Source of the DNA: Streptomyces minutiscleroticus
GTDB lineage: Bacteria > Actinomycetota > Actinomycetes > Streptomycetales > Streptomycetaceae
Direction of reading: 5' to 3'
Length of the DNA: 34,777 nucleotides
NCBI RefSeq assembly: GCF_014650875.1
Contig: NZ_BMVU01000061.1
Span: 1 to 34,777 of the forward strand
The translations under genes and the position numbers were made by a program. The notes below the pieces were generated by a model. It was not told the origin of the DNA, did not search any database, and saw only the letters and a program-made list of their open reading frames with translations. This document shows, in pieces, positions 1 through 10,400 of this stretch; the first letter of the stretch is position 1; each line of letters starts with the position of its first letter.

Positions 1-959
1 TCCAGGGCGACATGAAGACCGCGGCGCAGGGCGCGCTCACGGCGCTCGGCATGCTGCACGCGCAGAGCTGGGGCGTCCTCATCGGGCTCCCGCTGTCGAC
101 GGCCATCTCCGCCCACACCGCCCTGCGTGCCTTCGGCGAGTCCGAGGAACTGCTCAAGCGCGACGTGCCCGAACCGATGTTCCGCACCGTGTTCGGCATC
201 CAGTACCTGCGCGCCCGCGGCCACCACTACCTCGACACGGACCGGCCGTTCGCCGCGCTCAACGACTTCGAGACGTGCAGCCGTCTGATGCGCGAGGGCA
301 ACCCCAACCTCCAGATGGGCATCCCCTGGCGGTCCGACCTGGCCCTGGCCAACCTGCGCATCGGCAAGGCCCGCACGGCCCGGGAGTGGGCCGAGGAGCA
401 GCTGCGGCTGCCCGGCGGGCACAGCTCCCGCGCCCAGGCCATGGCCCTGCACCTGCTGGCCACGACCAGCAAGCCGCATCGCCGGGCCTCCCTGCTGCGC
501 GAGGCGATCGACCTGCTCAAGACGTCCGGCGACCGCTACTCCCTCGCCCATGCCTACGCCGACCTGTCGGCCGCCCACTACGAACTCGGCGAGTACGCCC
601 GCGCCCGCCTGGTGGCCCGGCAGGCCGCCCGGGAGGCGGCGGCCTGCCGCGTCGAGTCGCCGGTCGACGCCCATCTGCTGGAGGACCCCGCCCGGTCCGA
701 GGTCTCCGCCTCCGAGGACGCTCCCGCCCTGCTGAGCGACGCGGAGTGCCGGGTCGCCGGGCTCGCCGCGCTCGGCTACACCAACCGGGAGATCAGCGGC
801 CGGCTCCACGTCACCATCAGCACGGTCGAGCAGCACCTCACCCGTGTCTACCGCAAGCTGAACGTGGCCAGCCGCTCGGAGCTGCCGTCGAAGATGCTGG
901 AACACCGCATACCCAAGCTGTCCGACCGCTGGTCCGGCACCCACTCGTCCGCGGGCTGA
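1..959 (+). CDS. LuxR-family (probably LAL-type) transcriptional activator, C-terminal part, 5' end outside window
   Basis: The reading frame is open to the left edge, so the visible 318 or so residues are the C-terminal part of a longer protein; the ATG at 12 is probably internal. The last 80 residues form a LuxR/FixJ-type helix-turn-helix: LSDAECRVAGLAALGYTNRE, then STVEQHLTRVYRKLNV. The part before it is rich in alpha-helical, TPR-like segments (for example DRYSLAHAYADLSAAHYELG), as in the signalling region of LAL (MalT-like) regulators that control many macrolide and macrolactam clusters. The N-terminal ATPase of a LAL protein would lie upstream and cannot be seen, so LAL membership is an inference. 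The gene converges on the PKS operon and is followed by a strong hairpin terminator. It is the only regulator in the window and the first candidate to bind the repeated decamer element upstream of four transcription units. Confidence 0.85.
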   Translation, partial: QGDMKTAAQGALTALGMLHAQSWGVLIGLPLSTAISAHTALRAFGESEELLKRDVPEPMFRTVFGIQYLRARGHHYLDTDRPFAALNDFETCSRLMREGNPNLQMGIPWRSDLALANLRIGKARTAREWAEEQLRLPGGHSSRAQAMALHLLATTSKPHRRASLLREAIDLLKTSGDRYSLAHAYADLSAAHYELGEYARARLVARQAAREAAACRVESPVDAHLLEDPARSEVSASEDAPALLSDAECRVAGLAALGYTNREISGRLHVTISTVEQHLTRVYRKLNVASRSELPSKMLEHRIPKLSDRWSGTHSSAG

Positions 960-980
960 ACCCCCGGACCCCCCGAACGC

Positions 981-1027
981 ACGGAGCGCGGCCCCGCCGG
1001 ACACCCGCCGGCGGGGCCGCGCTCCGT
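981..1027. terminator. Perfect hairpin terminator after the LuxR-family gene
   Basis: A perfect 20-bp inverted repeat (981-1000 and 1008-1027) with a 7-nt loop starts 21 nt after the regulator stop codon. The stem is almost all G/C and there is no T-run, as is usual in Streptomyces. It lies between convergent genes and could stop transcription from either side. Confidence 0.85.
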
Positions 1028-1220
1028 CGTGCCGTCCGCGGTCCCCCGCCGGCCGTGCCCGGACGCGAGGGGCCGCGGCCGTGCCGTCGGTGGGGGCGGC
1101 GGGGCCGGGAGCGTGCGCCGAGCGGGGCCGCCGGGCGCACGGCACCGGTCCCGCAGAAGGCCCGGAGCGTACGGGTGGGGCAGGGCCCGCGGAGGGCTCC
1201 GGCGCCCGCGGACCGGCGCG

Positions 1221-1401
1221 GACCGGCCAGGGGTCCCGGGAACTCACGAAGGGGCGGACCGGCCGAGGGCCCGGGAACGTACGAAGGGGCGGACCGGCCA
1301 GGGGTCCGGGGACGTACGACGGGACGGGGCGGCCGAGGGCCCGGGGACGTACGAAGGGGCGGACCGGCCAGGGGCCCGGGGACGTACGACGGGACGGGGC
1401 G
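1221..1401. repeat. G-rich tandem repeat array, five units of 30-40 bp, non-coding
   Basis: Five units follow head to tail: 1221-1256, 1257-1291, 1292-1331, 1332-1361 and 1362-1401. The common core is GACCGGCCAGGGG, then CCGGGGACGTACGA, then GGGGCG. Units 3 and 5 are nearly identical and carry an extra GGGAC. Units 2 and 4 share a GCCGAGGGCCCGGG variant, giving a higher-order period near 70 bp. A degenerate unit may lie just before, around 1167-1200. No gene can be supported in 960-1487; the array lies between two terminators, downstream of both the regulator and the PKS operon. It has many G4 runs on the + strand. There are no unique spacers, so it is not a CRISPR array. Confidence 0.85.
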
Positions 1402-1437
1402 GTACGCGCCGGAGCGCGGGAGGGTGCGGGGCACGCG

Positions 1438-1469
1438 GGAGGGCCCGGGGCGGGTGCCCCGGGCCCTCC
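1438..1469 (-). terminator. Hairpin terminator of the PKS operon
   Basis: A perfect 14-bp G/C stem (1438-1451 with 1456-1469) with a 4-nt loop begins 18 nt past the stop codon of the second PKS gene. A small second hairpin (GGTCC/GGACC, 1470-1482) lies between. Position and strength fit the end of the long minus-strand operon. Confidence 0.8.
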
Positions 1470-1487
1470 GGTCCACCGGACCGTGTC

Positions 1488-4400
1488 TCAGTTCAGGGTG
1501 CCGAGTTCGTCGTCGAGGATGCCGAACAGCTCGTCGGCCGTTGCCGATTCGAGCCCCGTCCCGCCGGACCGGCCGGCCTCGGGCTCGCGCCACTCCCCCG
1601 ACCCGTCCCAGCGGGCGCTGAGGGTGCGCAGCCGGAGCGCGACCCGGGCGCGCTGCTCCTCGTCGAGCGCGGCCGCCTCCAGGGCGGCGCCCAGCAGCGC
1701 CTCCAGCCGCACCACCTCGGCCTCCACGTCGACCCGCTCCTCGGCGGTGTCCCCGCCCAGCTCCTCGAAGAGGTGCGCGGCGAGCGCGTCGGACGTCGGG
1801 TGGTCGAAGGTGAGGGTGGAGGACAGCCGCAGTCCGGTCTCGGCGCCGAGCCGGTTGCGCAGTTCGAGCGCGGCGAGGGAGTCCACGCCCAGATCGCCCA
1901 GGGACCGCTCGGGGTCCACGGCGTCGCCCGAACCGTGTCCGAGGACCTCCGCGACGTGCCGGCACACCGTCTCCACCAGCAGCCGCCTGCCCTCGGCGGC
2001 GCCGAGTCCGGCCAGCCGCGCGGCCAGCGGCTCGGCGGGTGCCGCCGCGGCGCCGGCCGCGTGGGCGGTGCGGCGCGCCGGCGCCGGCGCCGGGGCCGGG
2101 GCCAGGCCCCGCACCAGGGCCGGGGCGTCCTCGGTGACCTGGACCCGGACCGGCAGCAGCAGGGCGCTGCCGTCGGCCAGGGACCGGTCGAAGAGGGCCA
2201 GCGCCCGCTCGGCGGGCAGCCGCAGGATCCCGTCGCGGGCCAGCCGGCGCATCCCGGTCTCGTCGAGTCCGGCCGCCATGCCCTCGCCGGTGTCCCACAG
2301 CCCCCAGCCCAGCGAGAGGGCGGGCAGCCCCTCGGCGCGCCGCAGGACGGCGAGGGCGTCGAGGAAGGCGTTGCCCGCGGCGTAGTTGGCCTGTCCCGCC
2401 GCCCCCAGGGTGCCGGCGGCGGAGGAGAAGAGCACGAAGGCGGCCAGGTCCAGGTCGCGGGTGAGTTCGTGCAGGTGCCAGGCGGCGTCCGCCTTGGGCC
2501 GCAGCACCGCCTCCGTCCGCTGCGGGGTGAGGTCGGTGAGCAGTCCGTCGTCCAGGACGCCCGCGGCGTGCACCACCGCCGTCAGCGGGTGCTCGGCGGG
2601 CACGGACGCCAGCAGGTCCGCGAGCGCGGCGCGGTCGGCGGCGTCGCAGGCGGCGACGGTCACGGTCGCCCCGAGGGCGGTCAGCCCCTCGAGCGCCTCC
2701 GGCTGCGGACTCCGGCCGCTGCGGCTCGTCAGCAGCAGGTGGCGTACGCCGTACCGGGTGACCAGGTGCCGGGCCAGCAGGCGGCCCAGGCTGCCGGTGC
2801 CGCCGGTGACGAGGACGGTGCCCTGCGGGTCCAGGGCCGCCGCCGGGGCCGCCTCCTCCCCGGTTGCCGCGGCCAGCGCCGGGGTGTGCACCGTGCCCGC
2901 CCGCAGGGCGAGTTCGGGCGCGCCGCTCGCGACGGCCGCCGCGAGGACGGCGTCCGACGCCGGGTCGCCGTCGGTGTCGGCGAGCACGAACCGGCCGGGG
3001 TGCTCGACGGCGGCCGCCCGCACCATGCCCCAGACCACGGCCTGGGCCGGGTCGGGCACGTCGTCGGGGCCCACGGCGACGGCGGACCGGGTGAGGACCA
3101 CCAGCGGCGCGCCGTCCGGTTCCCCGGCGAGGTGCTCCTGCAGCGCGGCGAGCGCGCGTACGGCGGTCTCGCGGGCCAGGTCCGGCAGGTCGGCGCCGGT
3201 GCCCGCGGTGACGGCGAGGGTGCGGGGTGCGGGCGCGGAGCCGTCGGCGGGCACGGCCAGCGGGGTCCACTCCAGCCGGAACAGGTCGCCGGGCCCGGAC
3301 CCGGCCCCGGACCCGGCCCCGGCCCCGGCCCCGGCCGCGTTCAGCTGCTCGGCGGTCACCTGGCGGATGCGCAGGGACTCCGCCTCGGCGACCGGCGCGC
3401 CGGTGCCGTCGTACAGGCGCAGGGTCATGCGGTCGGTGCCGTGCGGGGTCAGGCGCAGGCGCAGCGCGGTGGCCCCGGCGGCGTGCAGGGTGACGCCCTC
3501 CCAGGAGAAGGGCAGGGTCATGACGGTGGGGTCCTGGCCGTCGAGCAGGTCGATGGCGTGCAGGGCGGAGTCCAGGAGCGCGGGGTGGAGGCCGAAGCCC
3601 TCGGCCGCGCCGGGGTCGGGCAGGACGAGTTCGGCGCAGACCTCCTCCCCGAGCCGCCACGCGCCGCGCAGGCAGCGGAACAGGGGGCCGTAGCCGTAGC
3701 CCTGCTCGGCGAGGTGGTCGTAGGTGCCGGTCACGTCGACGGCGACGGCGCCGGCCGGCGGCCAGGCCGTGACCGCTTCCGGTTCGGGGGCGCCCTGCGG
3801 GGCCAGGACGCCCGTGGCGTGCCGCGTCCAGCCGGCGTCCGTGCCCTCCGGGCGGGCGTGCACCGTCAGGCGCCGGCGTCCGTCGGCGTCGGGGGCCGCG
3901 GCGGCGACCTGGAGGTGGACGGCGCCCTGACCGGGCAGGACCAGGGGCCGTTCGAGGGTGAGCTCCTCCACGTGCGGGCAGTGCGTGCGGTCGCCCGCCT
4001 GGACGGCGAGTTCGACGAAGGCGCTGCCCGGGACGAGGACGACTCCGGCGACCGCGTGGTCCGCGAGCCACGGGTGGGTGGCCAGGGAGAGGCGGCCGGT
4101 CAGGGCGACCGTGTCGTCGGCGGCCAGGGCGAGGGCGGCGCCGAGCAGCGGGTGCCCGGCCGGGGCCTGGCCGAGGCCGCCCGCGTCGCCGGCCGCGCCG
4201 GGGGCGTCGTCCAGCCAGAGCCGCTGCCGCTGGAAGGCGTACGTCGGCAGGTCGGTGCGGCGGGCTCCGGTGCCCGCGAAGACCCGCTCCCAGTCGACGG
4301 CCGTACCGCGCACGTGGAGGGTGCCGAGGAGCGCGGCGAGCGTGCGCTCCTCGTCGCGGTCCCGGCGCAGCGCCGGGACGAACGCCGAGCGCCCGGGGTC

Positions 4401-7400
4401 GGCGACGGCCTGCGCGCCCATGGCGGTCAGGACCGCGTCGGGGCCGAGTTCGAGGAAGGTGCGCACGCCGTCGGCCTCCAGGGCGCGGACGGCGTCGCCG
4501 AAGCGGACCGCCTCGCGGGCGTGCCGGACCCAGTACTCGGGCGAGCACAGCTCGTCCTCGGTGGCGCGCTCCCCGGTGACGTCGGAGACGAGGGGGATCG
4601 CGGGCGGGGCGAACCGCAGCTCCCGGGCGACCTTCTCGAACTCGGCCAGCATCGGGTCCATCAGCGGCGAGTGGAAGGCGTGCGACACCTTCAGCCGCTT
4701 GGTGCGGCGTCCGGCGAAGGTCTCCGCCACGGCCGCCACGGCGGCCTCGGTGCCGGAGACCACGACGGCCCGGGGACCGTTGACGGCGGCGAGGGACACC
4801 TCGGCGCCCAGGTGCGGCAGCACCTCCTCCTCGGTGGCGTCGACGGCGAGCATCGCGCCGCCCTCCGGGAGTGCCTGCATGAGCCGGCCGCGCGCGGTGA
4901 CCAGCCGGGCGGCGTCCGCCAGGTCCCAGACGCCGGCGACGTGGGCGGCCGCCAGCTCGCCGATGGAGTGGCCGGCCAGCCGGTCCGGGCGCACGCCCCA
5001 GGACTCCAGGAGCCGGTACAGGGCCACCTCCACGGCGAACAGGGCGCTCTGCGTGTACAGGGTGCGGTCCAGCAGACCGGCCGCGTCGGTGCCGGGCCCG
5101 GCCCACATGACCTCCTTCAGCGGGCGGTCCAGGTGGGCGTCGAGCGCCCGGCACGCCTCGTCCAGGGCCCGCCGGAACGCGGGGTGGGCGGCGTACAGCT
5201 CCCGGCCCATGCCGGGGCGCTGGGCGCCCTGGCCGGTGAAGAGGAAGGCGACCTTGCCGCCCGCGGGACGGCCGCGGACGACCGCGTCGGAGGCCGTGCC
5301 GGCGGCCAGCGCGTCGAGTCCGGCGAGGAGTTCGTCCCGGTCCCGGGCGACGACCGCGGCCCGGTGGGTGAGGGCGGCGCGGCTCGTGACCAGGGAGTAC
5401 GCCAGGTCCGTCAGCGGGCGGTCCGCGACCTCCCGCAGCCGGGCGGCCTGGGCGGCCAGGGCCTCGGGGGTGGCGCCGGAGACCACGGCGGGGAGCAGCG
5501 GGGCCGCCGCCGGCGCGTCGTCCGGCACGGCGTCCGGCACGGGCTCCTCCGCGGGCGCCTCCTCGATGATCGTGTGGACGTTGGTGCCGCTGATGCCGAA
5601 GGAGGACACGCCCGCACGCCGCGGCCGGCCGGTGCGCGGCCACTCCTGATCCTCCGTCAGGAGCCGCACGTGTCCGGCGTCCCAGTCGACCTCGGTGGAC
5701 GGCTCGTCCACGTGCAGCGTCCGCGGCAGGACGCCGTGGCGCATCGCCATCACCATCTTGATCACACCGGCGACGCCCGCGGCGGCCTGGGTGTGGCCCA
5801 GGTTGGACTTCACCGAGCCCAGCCACAGCGGCCGGTCCTCCTCGCGGTCCTGGCCGTACGTGGCCAGCAGTGCCTGCGCCTCGATCGGGTCGCCCAGCGT
5901 GGTCCCCGTGCCGTGCGCCTCGACCGCGTCCACCTCGCCGGCCGACAGGCCGCCGCTGGCCAGGGCCTGGCGGATGACCCGCTGCTGCGAGGGGCCGTTC
6001 GGCGCGGTCAGGCCGTTGGAGGCGCCGTCCTGGTTCACCGCCGAGCCGCGCACCACCGCCAGCACCGGGTGACCGAGACGCCGCGCGTCCGACAGCCGCT
6101 CCAGGACCAGCACGCCGGCGCCCTCCGACAGGGCCGTGCCGTCCGCCGCGTCGGCGAAGGACTTGGCGCGGCCGTCGGCGGCGAGGTTGCGCTGCCTGCT
6201 GAAGTCCACGAACGTGTCGACCGTCGACATCACCGACACACCGCCCGCGAGGGCCAGCGTGCACTCGCCCTGGCGCAGGGCCTGGGCGGCGAGGTGCAGC
6301 GCCACCAGCGACGAGGAGCACGCCGTGTCGACGGTGAGCGTCGGGCCCTCCAGGCCGAGGGCGTAGGCGACGCGGCCGGAGGCGACGCTGCCGAGGCTGC
6401 CGTTGCCGAGGTAGTCGCGCACCGCCTCGGGCACGTGGTGCAGCCGGCTGCCGTAGTCGTGGTACATGATCCCGGCGAAGACGCCGGTGCGGCTGCCGCG
6501 CACGGACTGCGGGTCGATGCCGGCGCGCTCCAGCGCCTCCCAGGACGTCTCCAGGAGCAGCCGCTGCTGGGGGTCCATGGCGAGGGCCTCGCGCGGGCCG
6601 ATGCCGAAGAAGTCGGGGTCGAAGTCGGCGGCGTCGTACAGGAATCCGCCCGCCCGGGTGGAGCAGTGGCCGGCCTTGCCCGGCTCCGGGTCGTACAGGT
6701 TCTCCAGGTCCCAGCCGCGGTCGGCGGGGAAGGCGCCGATGCCGTCGCCGCCGTCGGCCAGCAGCCGCCACAGCTCCTCCGGCGTGGTGACGCCGCCGGG
6801 GAAGCGGCAGGACATGCCCACGATGGCGACCGGTTCGTCCGCTTCCCGGGCGACGGGCACGGGCTCCGCCGCGTCCGGCGCGTCCTCTCCGAGGAGCTCC
6901 GTCCTCAGGTACGCCACCAGGGCGCCCGCGTCCGGGTGGTCGAAGACGAGCGTGGCGGGCAGCCGCAGGCCCGCGGCGGCGCCCAGGCGGTTGCGCAGTT
7001 CGACGGCGGTCAGCGAGTCGAAGCCGGACTCGCGGAACGAGCGGCGCGGGTCGAGCACCATGTCGTCGCCGTGCCCGAGGACGGCGGCGACGTGGGTGCG
7101 GACCAGCTCCGTGAGGGCCGCGTCGCGCTCGGCGGGGCCGAGGGCGGCCAGCCGGTCGGCGAGCGGGGCGGAGTCCGTGCGGGCGGCCGCGGTGCGCCGG
7201 GCCGCCGCGGGCACCAGGGCGCGCAGGACGGAGGGGACCTCGCCGGCGCGGCGCAGGACGGCGAGGTCGAGGCCGATGGGGACCAGCAGCGGCGCGTCGG
7301 CGGCGAGGGCCGCGTCGAGCAGCCGCAGGCCCTCGCCGGTGGGGATCGGCCGGACGCCCGCCCGGGCCATGCGCTCCACGTCGGCGTCGGTGAGGTGGGC

Positions 7401-10400
7401 GGTCAGGCCGGTGCGCTGCTCCCAGAAGCCCCAGGCCAGGGAGTGCGCGGGCAGACCCCGGTGCCTGCGGTGGGCGGCGAGGGCGTCGAGGAAGGCGTTG
7501 GCGGCGGCGTACCCGGACTGCCCGGCGCCGTCGACGGTGCCGGCGGCGGAGGAGAACAGCACGAACGCGGCCAGGTCCAGGTCCCGCGTCAGCTCGTGCA
7601 GGTGCCAGGCCGCGTCCGCCTTGGGACGCAGGACGGCGTCCAGGCGCTCGGCGGTCTGGTCGGTGACCAGCCCGTCGTCCAGGACGCCGGCGAGGTGGAC
7701 GACCGCGGTCAGGGGGTGCGCGGCGGGTATCCCGTCGAGGAGCCCGGCCAGCTGTCCGCGGTCGGCCGCGTCGCAGCGGGCCACGGTCACGTCGGCGTCG
7801 AGGTCGGCGAAGTCGTCGGCGGCGGTGCCGCTGCGCCCCGCCAGGACCAGGCGGCGCACGCCGTACTCGGTGACCAGGTGCCGCGCGACCAGGGCGCCGA
7901 GCACGCCGGTGCCGCCGGTGACCAGCACGGTGCCGTCGGGGTCGAGCGAGGGCGCCGGGCCCCGCGGGGCGGTGCGGGCCAGGCGGGGCACGTGCGCGGT
8001 GCCGCCGCGCAGGGCGAGCTGGGGTTCGCCGCTCGCCGCCGCGGCGGCCACGGCCGCCCCGGGGTCACCCGCTCCGGCGGCGCGGTCCACGAGGACCAGC
8101 CGCCCGGGGTGCTCCCCCTGCGCGGCCCGGACCAGGCCCCACACGGCGGCGCCCGCCAGGTCGGCGACGTCCTCCTCGCCGGCGGCCACGGCACCCTCGG
8201 TGAGCACCAGCAGCCGGGCGCCGTCGGTGCGTCCGTCGGCCAGCCACTCCTGTACGGCGGTCAGCACCCGCCCGGTCGTGCCGCGGGCGGCGCCCGCCGG
8301 GTCGGCGGGGTCGCCGGCGACCGGCAGCACCACCCACTCGGGCACCTCGTCCAGCGCGGCCGTGCCCCGCTCGTCCAGCACAGCGTACGCGGGGGCGGGG
8401 GCCTCCGGCACGGGCAGCGCCGGCCAGTCCAGGCGGTACAGGTCGTCGACGCGGGCGGCCGGGGCGAGCGCGGCGGGGTCGACGGGCCGGGACACCAGGG
8501 CCTCCACGGCGGCGACGGGAGCGCCGGTGGGGTCGGCCAGCTGCAGGGAGAGGGTGTCGCCGCCGTGCAGGCGGACGCGCAGGGCGGTGGCCCCGGCCGC
8601 GTACAGCGACACGCCGGTCCAGGCGAAGGGCAGCCGGGCGGTGCCCTCGCCGTCCCGGGCGCCCGCCCCGAGGCCGTCGGCGTGCAGGGCCGCGTCGAAC
8701 AGGGCCGGGTGCAGGCCGAACGCGCCTGCCTCGCCGTCCAGTTCGACCTCGGCGAAGGTCTCGTCGCCGCGCCGCCAGACCGCGCGCAGGCCCTGGAAGG
8801 CGGGACCGTAGTCGTAGCCGAGGGCGGCCAGGTCCTCGTAGGCGCCGTCGACCGGTACGGGCTCGGCGCCGCGCGGCGGCCAGGCCGCGAGGTCGAAGCC
8901 GGGCTCGGTGGTCTGCGGGGCGAGCAGGCCGGAGGCGTGCAGGGTCCAGGCGGTGTCGTCCGCGTCCTCGGGCCGGGAGTGGACGGTCAGCGCGCGGTGG
9001 CCGCCGCCGCCGGGGGCGGCCAGGTGCAGCTGGATCTGGAGCGCGCCCCTCTCGGGCAGCACCAGCGGCGCCTGGAGGGTGAGTTCGGCGACGTGCCCGC
9101 AGCCCGTCTCGTGCCCGGCGCTCAGCGCGAGCTCCACCAGGGCGGTGCCGGGCAGCAGGACGGTGCCGGCGACGGCGTGGTCGGCCAGCCAGGGCGCGGT
9201 GGCCGTGGAGAGCCGACCGGTGAACAGCGTGCCGCCCTCGGCGACCTGGACGGCCGCGCCCAGCAGCGGGTGGCCGGCGGCCCGCAGCCCGGCGGCGGCG
9301 ACGTCGCCGGCCGCCGCCGAGCGGCCCAGCCAGTACCGCTCGCGCTGGAAGGCGTAGGTGGGCAGGTCGGCGGCGCGTACCGGCAGGCCGTCGAAGACCG
9401 CCGACCAGTCGACCGGCACGCCGGCCGTGAACGCCTCGCCCAGCGAGGCCAGGACGCGGTCGGGGCCGCCGTCGTCGCGGCGCAGCGAGCCGAGCCCGGT
9501 GACGTCGCCGCCGGCGGCGTCGGCGGTCTCCTCGATGCTGTGCAGCAGCACCGGGTGCGGGCTGCACTCGACGAACACCCCGTACCCGGCCTCCAGCAGG
9601 GCGCGGGTGGTGGGCTCGAACAGCACGCCCTGCCGCAGGTTCGTGTACCAGTACGCGGCGTCGAGGCCGGTGGTGTCGAGCGGGGCGCCGGTGACGGTGG
9701 AGTAGAACGGCACCTCGGCCGGGCGGGCCTCGACGCCCGCCAGGTCGGCGAGGAGCCGCTCGCGGACCGACTCGACGTGCGCGCAGTGCGAGGCGTAGTC
9801 CACGGGGAGCCGCTTGGCCCGGCCGCCGTCGGCCACGATCTCCTCGCGCAGCGCGTCGAGGGCGTCGGCGTCGCCGGAGAGCACCACCGAGGAGGCGCCG
9901 TTGACCGCGGCCACCGAGACCCGGCCGCCGTAGGGAGCGACGAGTTCGCGCGCCCGGGCCTCGGGCAGCGCCACCGACATCATGCCGCCGCGCCCGGAGA
10001 GGTCCTCGGCGATGGCGCGGGCGCGCAGGGCCACGACGCGGGCGCCGTCGGCCAGGGAGAGCGCGCCGGCCACGCAGGCGGCGGCGATCTCGCCCTGGGA
10101 GTGGCCGACGACGGCGGCGGGCCGCACCCCGTGGGCGCGCCACACCGCGGCCAGCGACACCATGATCGCCCACAGCACGGGCTGGACGACCTCCACCCGC
10201 TCCAGCGGCTGCCGGGCCCGCACGGTCTCGATCAGGTCCCAGTCGGTGACCGGCGCGAGGGCCTCGGCGCAGTCGGCCATCGCGGCGGCGAACACCGGTG
10301 AGGCGTCGAGGAGGTCGGCGGCCATGCCGGCCCACTGGGAGCCCTGTCCGGGGAAGACGAACGCGATCCGGGACTCCCCCGCCGGCGTCCCGCGCACCAC

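Noticed and set aside
1221..1401. CRISPR-like array
   Set aside because: The units are contiguous, with no unique spacers of even length, and no cas genes are near. It is a simple tandem repeat.
838..6771. Long minus-strand open frame that runs past the PKS stop into the regulator
   Set aside because: Its translation is Arg/Gly/Pro-rich and out of frame with the PKS domains. It crosses two terminators and the regulator gene, so it is a frame shadow.
1029..10301. Very long open frame on the + strand (over 3000 codons) opposite the PKS genes; a similar one at 12005-22963
   Set aside because: They are antisense shadows of high-GC PKS coding sequence, made of Gly/Arg/Gln/Val-rich low-complexity protein with no family motif. 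The minus strand encodes full PKS domains over the same DNA.
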